From: CAYJPV01 sp964396055
GTDB lineage: Bacteria; Acidobacteriota; Vicinamibacteria; Vicinamibacterales; JAKQTR01
Reading direction: 5' to 3'
Assembly: GCA_964396055.1 (NCBI GenBank)
Contig: CAYNDV010000088.1
Coordinates: 1-19,122, forward strand
DNA length: 19,122 bases
Part shown: piece by piece, positions 8,590 through 15,229 of the stretch
Numbering within the stretch: the first letter of the stretch is position 1
How the letters are laid out: every line of letters starts with the position of its first letter
Notes under the pieces: model-generated
What the model was told of the DNA's origin: nothing
What the model saw: the letters and a program-made list of their open reading frames with translations, nothing else
Database searches by the model: none
Program-made: the position numbers and the translations under genes

Positions 8590-11058
8590 ATGATCACCAG
8601 GCGCGAACTGCTCCAGTCGGCCGGCACACTTGCGACGGCGGCCGTTGTCGCCTCACCGCTCGTCGAACTCGCCGTCGGCGGCGACGGCGCCGTGTCGGCC
8701 CAGGCGCTGCCCCTGAACGCCATGGCCGGCCCCGACCGCGTGGTGATGGCCCACGGCCGCACGTACCTCAGCGCCTGGGCCGGCTACGGTCCGCCTCCGC
8801 GCCGACCGCGGCCCCGCGGGCCCGCCACCCCGTCGGCCGCGCAGCCGGCCGAGCCGCCCGGCCCGCCGCCAGCCGTGACGTGGAGCCAGGTGTCGGGCCC
8901 GGGCACCGTCACCTTCGCGGATCCGCACGCCGCGGTCACGACAGCCACCTTCTCGGCCCCGGGCGACTATGTGCTGCAGGCGGCGGCCGACAACGGGTCG
9001 GCCAGGGCGGTGTCCACCCTCGCCGTGAAGGTCGAACTCCCGCCGCCGCCGGTCTCGCTCGAACCGGTGGTCACCCGCCGGTACGCCCTCACGGCCACGT
9101 TCTGGGCCTCCCGGGCGAAGGCCCTCATCACCTCGTGGATCCCGCACTGCGTCAGGCAGATCGAGCGCACCGACATCCCGGCGGGACGGGGCGACGGCGG
9201 CCTCGACAACTTCATCGAGGCGGCAAAGGCCCTGCGCGGCCAGCCCCACGCCCCGCACAAGGGCTACGTGTTCTCGAATGCGTGGGTGTACCAGACGGTG
9301 GAGTCGATCTGCCTCGCATTGATGGTCGACCCGCAGGGAGACGAGGCGATCGCCGCGGCCCAGGTGCGGCTCCGGGCCACGCTCGAGGACTGGATCCCGA
9401 AGATCCTGGCGGCCCAGCATCCCGACGGCTACCTGCACACCGCGTTCACGTTGCGCAACGCGCCGGGCGGGAACCCGCCGCCGGCCGGGGGCCGCGGGCC
9501 GTGGATCGAACGCTGGTCGGCCTCCCACCGCGCCAACCACGAGGGCTACGTCGCGGGGTACTTCGTCGAGTGCGCGATCAACCACTTCATGATGACGGAG
9601 GGCCGGGATCGCCGGCTGTACGACGCGGCGAAGAAGTTGTGCGATTGCTGGGCCGACCACATCGGCCCGGCGCCGAAGCAGGACTGGTTCGACGGACACC
9701 AGGAAATGGAGCAGGCGCTGGTCCGTTTCGGGCGTTTCGTGAACGAGGTCGAGAGAGAGCCTGGCGCGAAGACGGGGCCCGGCGACCGCTACATCACCCT
9801 GGCGAAGTTCCTGCTCGACTGCCGCAGGGGCGGAGGTGAATACGACCAGAGCCACGTACCGGTGCAGCAGCAGTACGAGGCCGTCGGCCACGCCGTCCGC
9901 GCGGTCTACACGTACTCCGGCATGGCCGACGTCGCGGTCGAGACGCATGACGTGGACTACCAGAGCGCCGTCAAGTCCCTGTGGGACAACACCGTGCACC
10001 GCAAGTACTACCTCACCGGCGGCGTCGGGAGCGGCGAGACCTCCGAGGGCTTCGGGCCCGACTACTCGCTGCGCAACAACGGCTACTGCGAGGCCTGCTC
10101 GAGCTGCGGCATGGTCTTCTTCCAGTGGAAGTTGCACCTGGCCTACCACGATGCCCGGTACGCCGATCTCTACGAGCAGACGCTCTACAACGCGCTGTAC
10201 GGCTCGATGGACCTGGCGGGCACGGCGTTCTACTACGACAACCCGCTCGATGCGAACGTGCAGCGCGAGACCTGGCACAACTGCCCGTGCTGCGTGGGCA
10301 ATATCGCCAGGACGCTGCTGATGCTGCCCACGTGGGCGTACTCGAAGTCCGCCGACGTTGTGTACGTCAACCTCTTTGCCGGCAGTCGTGTCGACGTCGG
10401 GTCGGTGGCGGGGACGGACGTCGAACTGGTGCAGGCAACGGACTATCCCTGGGACGGCAGGGTGACGATCACGGTGAACCCTCGTGCGCCCCGGCGGTTC
10501 GCCGTCCGGGTCCGCTCGCCGCGCCGTGACGTCAGCTCGCTCTACCGCGCTGTGCCGGACGGCGACGGTATCACCCGCCTCACGGTCAACGGGGTGGCCG
10601 TCACGGCCCGGCCCGTGAATGGCTACGTGGAAATCGCGCGGGAGTGGAAGGCGGGCGACACCATCGCGTTGTCGCTGCCGATGCCGGTGCAGCGCGTGTA
10701 CGGGAGCGACAGGATCGTCTCCGGCGACGACCGGCCTTCGCCGGTGGCGGGCCGGGTGGCGCTGCGCGTCGGTCCGCTCGTGTACAACATCGAGCAGCTC
10801 GACCAGGACCTCACCGGCGTCCTGCCGCCGTCGGCGCCGCTGCGTGCCGAGTGGCGGAAAGACCTGCTTGGCGGCGTGAACGTGATCACCGGGCGTTTCG
10901 CGGACGGCTCGCCGCTGGCCGCGATCCCGAACTTCGCGCGCTTCAACCGGTATCCGCCGGCGCCCCCGCGTCCGGCCCCGCCACCGCCGGGCACGCCGCC
11001 GGCCCCGCGCCCGGCACCGCCACCGCCGGTGTCGATCGTGTGGATCCGGGAGACGTAG
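8590..11058 (+). CDS. Exported GH127 beta-L-arabinofuranosidase with N-terminal PKD/Ig-like domain
   Basis: The 822-residue product starts with a twin-arginine signal (TRRELLQ at 3-9, hydrophobic stretch, VSAQA near 36-40). Residues about 43-150 resemble a PKD/Ig-like domain (VTWSQVSGPGTVTF, FSAPGDYVLQ). The GH127 domain follows (about 155-820). The expected zinc site is visible: E501 and C503 in NGYCEACSSCG, and C567-C568 in HNCPCCVGN; by analogy with the Bifidobacterium HypBA1 enzyme the first Cys of the pair is the nucleophile, and E486 in SEGF is the likely acid/base. GH127 enzymes release L-arabinose from beta-L-arabinofuranosides such as hydroxyproline-linked arabinans of extensin. The CCVGN motif fits GH127 rather than GH146. 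Two proline-rich insertions are odd (67-95 and 789-813). A GGGAGG Shine-Dalgarno lies seven bases before the ATG. Confidence 0.9.
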   Translation: MITRRELLQSAGTLATAAVVASPLVELAVGGDGAVSAQALPLNAMAGPDRVVMAHGRTYLSAWAGYGPPPRRPRPRGPATPSAAQPAEPPGPPPAVTWSQVSGPGTVTFADPHAAVTTATFSAPGDYVLQAAADNGSARAVSTLAVKVELPPPPVSLEPVVTRRYALTATFWASRAKALITSWIPHCVRQIERTDIPAGRGDGGLDNFIEAAKALRGQPHAPHKGYVFSNAWVYQTVESICLALMVDPQGDEAIAAAQVRLRATLEDWIPKILAAQHPDGYLHTAFTLRNAPGGNPPPAGGRGPWIERWSASHRANHEGYVAGYFVECAINHFMMTEGRDRRLYDAAKKLCDCWADHIGPAPKQDWFDGHQEMEQALVRFGRFVNEVEREPGAKTGPGDRYITLAKFLLDCRRGGGEYDQSHVPVQQQYEAVGHAVRAVYTYSGMADVAVETHDVDYQSAVKSLWDNTVHRKYYLTGGVGSGETSEGFGPDYSLRNNGYCEACSSCGMVFFQWKLHLAYHDARYADLYEQTLYNALYGSMDLAGTAFYYDNPLDANVQRETWHNCPCCVGNIARTLLMLPTWAYSKSADVVYVNLFAGSRVDVGSVAGTDVELVQATDYPWDGRVTITVNPRAPRRFAVRVRSPRRDVSSLYRAVPDGDGITRLTVNGVAVTARPVNGYVEIAREWKAGDTIALSLPMPVQRVYGSDRIVSGDDRPSPVAGRVALRVGPLVYNIEQLDQDLTGVLPPSAPLRAEWRKDLLGGVNVITGRFADGSPLAAIPNFARFNRYPPAPPRPAPPPPGTPPAPRPAPPPPVSIVWIRET

Positions 11059-11107
11059 GGCGAACTGGTGTCGCGGGACACATGAACGCCACGGGCGCGC
11101 GTTCGCG

Positions 11108-12346
11108 CTACGACGGGCGCGGCCCTGCGTCGCGCGCGGCCCGATCGTCGCGGACGGCCGCCGCCAGCGGGCGGGCGAGGTTTCCGCGCCGCCCCACGCG
11201 GACCTGGTGCAGGCCGAGCCAGCCGGCCATGAGGGACAGCTCAGATGCCAGGCTGCGAACCACCTCGGCCGGCGCCAGGCCGGGCTCGAGGTACGCGCCG
11301 GGCACCAGCAGCGCTCGCGCCCGGCGGTCCGCCTTCACGTCGACTCGCGCCACCAGGCGGTCGCCCAGCAGGAACGGCAGCACGTAACTGCCCCAGCGCC
11401 GCTGATGGGCGGGGATGAAGATCTCGAACCGGTAGTCGAAGCCAAACAGGCGCCGGGTGCGCGGCCGGAACCAGACGACGGGGTCGAATGGCGACAGGAG
11501 GGCCTGTGCACCAATCGCCGGCGGCACGCTGGCGCCGGCGGCCAGGTACGCCGGCTCGCGCCAGCCCTCGACGCGGACCTCGGTCAAGGTGCCCGCGTCG
11601 ACGAGTTCCCTGATGCGCGGCCTGGCGTCGCGCACCGGGATCCGGAAGTAGTCCGCCAGGTCCGCGGCCGTGCCGACCCCGTGGGCAGCGGCCGACTGCC
11701 TGAGGAGTTCGCGAATCGAGTCCTCGAGGCCGAACCGCTGCGCGAACGGACCGGGCGGGATCACCCGCTCGGCCAGGTCGAAGACCCTCGAGAAATCGGG
11801 ACGGCGGGCGGTGACGGCCAGTCGGCCCCGGCCGAAGCAGGCTTCCAGCACCGCGCGCGGCACGTTGCCGTACCACGATCCCGGCAGGCGCCGTCCCGTG
11901 TGGGTCGGGTCGGGCATGTCAGCGGGCCCGAGCGGTCCGCGTGCGGTGATTTCTGCCATCACGGTGTCGACGTAGGCGTGATGCCGGCGCATGATCTCGT
12001 CGAAGCCCCACGGCCGCGCGCGGTGGGTTTCCATTCGGTACCGCAGGAGGGGCCAGGTCTCCATCGGCACAATGGACGCCTCATGGGCCCACTGCTCGGT
12101 GAACTGCCCGCTGCCGTACACCGCCCGCTCGAACAGGCGCGCCGGGTAGGGGCCCAGCCTCGAGAACACCACGGTCAGGTGCGACGGACAGAGCACGTTG
12201 ACGAAGTCCAGTTGCAGGAGCGCGATCCGCCGGATGACGCGAGCTGCGTCGCGTTCGGCCACGCGGCGCGGGCGCGGGCGGCCGAACCCCTGGGCGGCCA
12301 GGGCGATCCGGCGGGCTTCGGCGGCGGACAGGACCGGCGTCGACAT
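11108..12346 (-). CDS. Winged-helix DNA glycosylase of the AlkX/YcaQ family (COG3214)
   Basis: The 412-residue protein matches the HTH_42/YcaQ family, whose members unhook DNA interstrand crosslinks and remove alkylated bases. The N-terminal region ALLQLDFVNVLCPSHLTV contains Q45-L-D47, the QxD motif described as catalytic in E. coli YcaQ (AlkX). The family's C-terminal signature appears as FGFDYRFEIFIPAHQRRWGS, LPFLLGDRLVARVDVKADR and LLVPGAYLEPG. An open frame extends 21 codons upstream to 12409, but the start at 12346 puts the conserved SAAEARRIALAAQGF at the N-terminus; neither start has a strong Shine-Dalgarno. It is convergent with the GH127 gene (49-base gap) and divergent from hydG, with no evident functional link to either. 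Confidence 0.85.
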   Translation of the reverse strand: MSTPVLSAAEARRIALAAQGFGRPRPRRVAERDAARVIRRIALLQLDFVNVLCPSHLTVVFSRLGPYPARLFERAVYGSGQFTEQWAHEASIVPMETWPLLRYRMETHRARPWGFDEIMRRHHAYVDTVMAEITARGPLGPADMPDPTHTGRRLPGSWYGNVPRAVLEACFGRGRLAVTARRPDFSRVFDLAERVIPPGPFAQRFGLEDSIRELLRQSAAAHGVGTAADLADYFRIPVRDARPRIRELVDAGTLTEVRVEGWREPAYLAAGASVPPAIGAQALLSPFDPVVWFRPRTRRLFGFDYRFEIFIPAHQRRWGSYVLPFLLGDRLVARVDVKADRRARALLVPGAYLEPGLAPAEVVRSLASELSLMAGWLGLHQVRVGRRGNLARPLAAAVRDDRAARDAGPRPS

Positions 12347-12419
12347 CTCATCACGATACGCCGGCCGGGCGCGTGGCGTCACCTGACGGCCGTCATCCGG
12401 GCGCGTCACACCCGGGGGC

Positions 12420-12425
12420 TATAAT
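12420..12425 (+). promoter_or_regulatory. Consensus -10 box before hydG
   Basis: A perfect TATAAT lies 32 bases upstream of the hydG start at 12458, in very GC-rich surroundings where such a hexamer stands out. No good -35 is visible 16-18 bases upstream. No Rex-type TGTGAA/TTCACA palindrome is seen here, so hydG may be expressed independently of the Rex operon. Confidence 0.5.
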
Positions 12426-12457
12426 CGCGGTAACGCCCCCGCCCCCGGGAGATGACC

Positions 12458-13855
12458 ATGCCGGAGTCCGAGAAGACGGTCCTGATTGACGAACCCGCGA
12501 TTGCCGCCGTGCTCGAACGGCACCGCTCCGCGGACGCGGTCCAGATCCGGGAGGTGCTGGCGAAGGCCAGGCTGCTGAACGGCCTCGACCCGGATGACTG
12601 CGCCGCGTTGATGTCGGTCAGCGACCCGGACCTGCTCAGCGAGATGTTCCACACCGCCCGCGAGGTGAAGGACACGATCTACGGCCGGCGCCTCGTGATC
12701 TTCGCCCCGCTGTACGTGTCGAACCTGTGCGGCAACGAGTGTACGTATTGCGCCTTCCGCGCGCGCAACACCGAGGTGAAGCGCCGGGCCCTGACCCAGG
12801 AGGAAGTGGCGCGCGAGACGCGCGTGCTCATCGACCAGGGACACAAGCGGATTCTCCTCGTGGCCGGCGAATCGTACCCGCGCGAGGGGTTTTCCTACGT
12901 TCTCAAGTGCATCGATACGATCTACGGCGTCACCCACGGCTCCGGAGAGATTCGCCGCATCAACGTGAACGTGGCCCCCCTGACACTCGAGGAGTTCCGG
13001 GCCCTGAAAGGGGCGAAAATCGGCACGTATCAACTGTTCCAGGAAACGTACCACCGCGAGACTTACGCCCGCGTGCACCTGGCCGGCAGGAAGAAGGACT
13101 ACGACTGGCGGGTGACCGCCATGGATCGCGCGCTCACGGCGGGCATCGACGATGTGGGGATTGGCGTGCTGTTTGGCCTCTTCGACTGGCGGTTCGAGGT
13201 GCTGGCGCTGATGCAGCACATCCGCCACCTCGAGGCCCGGTTCGGCGTCGGCCCGCACACGATCAGCGTGCCCCGCCTGGAGCCGGCCACCGGTTCGGAC
13301 GTGGCCGAGCACCCGCCGCAACCGGTCGCCGACGTTGACTTCCGGAAGATCGTGGCCATCCTGCGCCTCGCCGTGCCCTACACGGGCATCATCATGTCCA
13401 CCCGCGAGTCGGCGCACATCCGTCGCGAGACCTTCGCGCTCGGCGTGTCCCAGATCTCGGCCGGCAGCCGCACGAACCCCGGCGGGTACGCGGAGGACGA
13501 GCAGTACGACGCCAGCCAGTTCTGCCTCGGCGACCACCGGACGCTCGACGAGGTGATTCGCGACGTCGCCGAACTCGGGTACATCCCGTCGTTCTGCACG
13601 GCGTGTTACCGGCTCGGGAGGACGGGCCAGGACTTCATGGATCTCGCGAAGCCGGGCGACATCAAGGACCACTGCGATCCCAACGCGCTGGCGACGTTCG
13701 TGGAGTACCTGGAGGACTACGGGACGGCCGAGTCGCGGGCGGCGGGGGCAGCGACCGTCACCCGGGTGCTGGAGGAGATGGACGAATCGGCCCGGCAGAG
13801 GGCGGCGAAGATGGTCGACAAGGTCCGCGCGGGGCACCGGGACGTCTACTGCTAG
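12458..13855 (+). CDS. hydG: [FeFe]-hydrogenase H-cluster maturation radical SAM enzyme HydG
   Basis: HydG cleaves tyrosine to make the CO and CN- ligands of the hydrogenase H-cluster, working with HydE and HydF in the cytoplasm. The 465-residue protein has the radical SAM CX3CX2C motif at C91, C95 and C98 (SNLCGNECTYCAFRARN). It also has the second, HydG-specific C-terminal cluster motif CX2CX22C at C380, C383 and C406 (FCTACYRLGRTGQDF to HCDP). This C-terminal motif separates it from thiamine synthase ThiH, which is otherwise similar. An ATG six bases upstream (12452) is in frame, but GGGAG at 12447-12451 has proper spacing only to the ATG at 12458. It precedes rex and hydCBA on the same strand with a 193-base gap; hydE and hydF are not present in the window. 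Confidence 0.96.
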   Translation: MPESEKTVLIDEPAIAAVLERHRSADAVQIREVLAKARLLNGLDPDDCAALMSVSDPDLLSEMFHTAREVKDTIYGRRLVIFAPLYVSNLCGNECTYCAFRARNTEVKRRALTQEEVARETRVLIDQGHKRILLVAGESYPREGFSYVLKCIDTIYGVTHGSGEIRRINVNVAPLTLEEFRALKGAKIGTYQLFQETYHRETYARVHLAGRKKDYDWRVTAMDRALTAGIDDVGIGVLFGLFDWRFEVLALMQHIRHLEARFGVGPHTISVPRLEPATGSDVAEHPPQPVADVDFRKIVAILRLAVPYTGIIMSTRESAHIRRETFALGVSQISAGSRTNPGGYAEDEQYDASQFCLGDHRTLDEVIRDVAELGYIPSFCTACYRLGRTGQDFMDLAKPGDIKDHCDPNALATFVEYLEDYGTAESRAAGAATVTRVLEEMDESARQRAAKMVDKVRAGHRDVYC

Positions 13856-13862
13856 GGGCGGG

Positions 13863-13929
13863 GGTTCACGGTTCAGGGTTCACGGTTCAGGGTTCAGGGT
13901 TCAGGGTTCACGGTTCAGGGTTCGGGGTT
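13863..13929. repeat. Heptamer tandem array (GGTTCAS)n
   Basis: Eight consecutive GGTTCAC or GGTTCAG units (last base order C,G,C,G,G,G,C,G) are followed by a GGTTCGG variant and a partial copy. The array starts seven bases after the hydG stop codon. It merges at its right end into a GC-rich hairpin (13922-13941). Confidence 0.95.
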
Positions 13930-13941
13930 GCCGAACCCCGA
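13922..13941 (+). terminator. Hairpin downstream of hydG, possible terminator
   Basis: TCGGGGTT and AACCCCGA form an 8-bp perfect stem around a four-base GCCG loop. The upstream arm is built from the last units of the heptamer array. There is no downstream run of T, so if it stops transcription of hydG it is not a textbook intrinsic terminator. Confidence 0.4.
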
Positions 13942-13979
13942 GCCCACAAATCTCACAGATCCCGAGTAGGAGAAAGGTC

Positions 13980-14009
13980 TTGACGGGGCATTCAGGCACG
14001 CATTAGGCT
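13980..14009 (+). promoter_or_regulatory. Candidate promoter of the rex-hydCBA operon
   Basis: TTGACG (13980-13985, five of six matches to the -35 consensus) and a weak -10-like TAGGCT (14004-14009) are separated by 18 bases. The transcript would start near 14016, inside the first Rex operator, leaving a leader of about 33 bases. This arrangement fits repression by Rex at the start site. Confidence 0.5.
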
Positions 14010-14012
14010 ATC

Positions 14013-14028
14013 TGTGAATGGATTCACA
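14013..14028. promoter_or_regulatory. Rex operator 1
   Basis: TGTGAATGGATTCACA matches the known Rex consensus TTGTGAAnnnnTTCACAA in its inner 16 bases. Extended by one base on each side, the palindrome has perfect 8-base arms around a GG centre. It overlaps the expected transcription start of rex. Confidence 0.9.
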
Positions 14029-14029
14029 G

Positions 14030-14045
14030 TGTGAATTGATTCACA
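14030..14045. promoter_or_regulatory. Rex operator 2
   Basis: TGTGAATTGATTCACA is a second near-identical Rex site, one base away from operator 1 (centre-to-centre 17 bp). It ends three bases before the rex ATG, so it occupies the place where a Shine-Dalgarno would normally lie. Confidence 0.9.
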
Positions 14046-14048
14046 TTT

Positions 14049-14759
14049 ATGCCTGACTCACGACGCGCCGCGGCCCCGGGAATCCCCTCCAACACCATCG
14101 CCCGCCTCAGCTTGTACCGCAGACTCCTCCTCGAACTGGCGGCCAGCGGCTTACGCCAGGTCTACTCCCACCAGCTTGCCGCCCATGCCGTATCCACCTC
14201 GGCTCAGGTTCGACGGGACCTGATGACCATCGGATTCTCGGGAAGTCCCCGCCGCGGCTACGCCATCGAGGACCTCGTGGAGGCCATCAACGCCGTCCTC
14301 GCCCGTTCCGTCGAAACATCGGTGGCCCTGGTCGGCGTCGGCAACCTCGGCCGCGCCATCCTCTCCTATTACTCCAGCCGCAACCCCTGGGTGCGGTTCA
14401 CCGCCGCCTTCGACGCGGACCCCGACAAGGCCAACCGCGTGATCCATGGCTGCCGGGTGCACCCGATGGCCGACCTGGAGCGCGTCCTGGACCGCGAGGG
14501 TATCCACGCCGCCGTCATCGCCGTGCCCGCGCCCCAGGCCCAGTCGGTGGCCGACCGTCTCGTCCTGGCCGGCATCCGCTCGTTCCTGAACTTCGCGCCC
14601 GTCCGCCTGCACGTGCCGACGGGGTGCTTTGTCGACAACATGGACATGTCGACCGCCCTCGACCGCGTGGCCTACTACGCCCACGCGCACACCGTTCACG
14701 CCTCCCCGGACACGGCGCCTGACGCCGGCCCGGCCGCAGCCCCCGGGACCCACTCATGA
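14049..14759 (+). CDS. rex: Redox-sensing transcriptional repressor Rex
   Basis: Rex senses the NADH/NAD+ ratio and releases DNA when NADH is high. The 236-residue protein has the N-terminal winged helix (about 15-85) with the signature STSAQVRRDLMTIGFSGSPRRGY, and a Rossmann domain with GVGNLG (96-101), followed by AAFDADPDKANR and, towards the C-terminus, SFLNFAPVRLHVP and CFVDNMDMSTAL. Length is usual for the family apart from a 14-residue N-terminal extension. The ATG at 14049 is the first in frame but has no Shine-Dalgarno, because Rex operator 2 fills that region; the true translation signal is uncertain. It is the first gene of the operon with hydCBA, overlapping hydC by four bases (ATGA), so it very probably controls itself and the hydrogenase. 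Confidence 0.94.
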   Translation: MPDSRRAAAPGIPSNTIARLSLYRRLLLELAASGLRQVYSHQLAAHAVSTSAQVRRDLMTIGFSGSPRRGYAIEDLVEAINAVLARSVETSVALVGVGNLGRAILSYYSSRNPWVRFTAAFDADPDKANRVIHGCRVHPMADLERVLDREGIHAAVIAVPAPQAQSVADRLVLAGIRSFLNFAPVRLHVPTGCFVDNMDMSTALDRVAYYAHAHTVHASPDTAPDAGPAAAPGTHS

Positions 14760-15229
14760 TTGCGCCCGATCTCGACCCGATTGTCTCGAAGTACCCCGTC
14801 GGCCGCCGCGACGGCCTGATCCCGCTCCTCCAGGATGTCCAGGAGGCCTGCGGGTACCTGTCGCGTGAGTCCGTCATCCGCATCGGCCAGCACCTCAAGC
14901 TGCCGGCCAGCAAGGTCTACGGGGTCGCCACCTTCTACAACCAGTTCCGGTTTCAGCCGCTCGGCCGCTACCACATCCAGGTCTGCCGCGGCACGGCCTG
15001 CCACGTGAAGAAGTCCACGCAGACACTCGAGGCGCTGCAGCGGACCCTCGGGGTGAAGCCGGGCCAGACGACGCGCGACGGCCTGTTCAGCCTGGAGGTC
15101 GTTGCCTGCCTGGGGGCCTGCGGCCTGGCGCCGGTCGTGGCCGTGAACGGCGAGTTCCACGCCGGCGCCACGCCTGACATCGTCAACCGGATCGTCCGGG
15201 TGCTGCGGAAGGAGGCGAAGGTCAAGTGA
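14756..15229 (+). CDS. hydC: NuoE-like [2Fe-2S] subunit of NAD-linked [FeFe] hydrogenase
   Basis: The 157-residue protein is a thioredoxin-like [2Fe-2S] ferredoxin of the NuoE/HndA/HydC family, a small subunit that docks on the NuoF-like diaphorase. The four cluster cysteines are C77 and C82 (VCRGTACHVKKS) and C118 and C122 (ACLGACGLAPVV). Upstream family features VQEACGYLSRE and VYGVATFYNQFRF are intact. The start codon overlaps the rex stop in an ATGA arrangement, indicating translational coupling, and the stop overlaps the hydB start. Genes for complex I membrane subunits are absent, so this is a soluble hydrogenase module rather than part of a Nuo complex. Confidence 0.93.
   Translation: MIAPDLDPIVSKYPVGRRDGLIPLLQDVQEACGYLSRESVIRIGQHLKLPASKVYGVATFYNQFRFQPLGRYHIQVCRGTACHVKKSTQTLEALQRTLGVKPGQTTRDGLFSLEVVACLGACGLAPVVAVNGEFHAGATPDIVNRIVRVLRKEAKVK

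Noticed and set aside
11068..11081. Terminator hairpin GTGTC/GACAC between the convergent GH127 and glycosylase genes
   Set aside because: The stem is only five base pairs and no T-run follows on either strand.
12405..12411. Rex site upstream of hydG (GTCACAC)
   Set aside because: There is no matching TGTGAA half-site at the correct spacing.
12458..13855. Thiamine synthase ThiH
   Set aside because: The C-terminal CX2CX22C cluster motif and the neighbouring hydrogenase genes identify HydG.
13863..13929. CRISPR array
   Set aside because: Units are seven bases with no spacers between them, and no cas genes are present; the same holds for the other tandem arrays.
14694..14701. Additional LacI-type operator half-sites such as GTTCACG inside rex, and GTGAACG in hydC, hydG and the GH127 gene
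   Set aside because: Only one half of the palindrome is present and all lie inside coding sequence; chance matches are expected.
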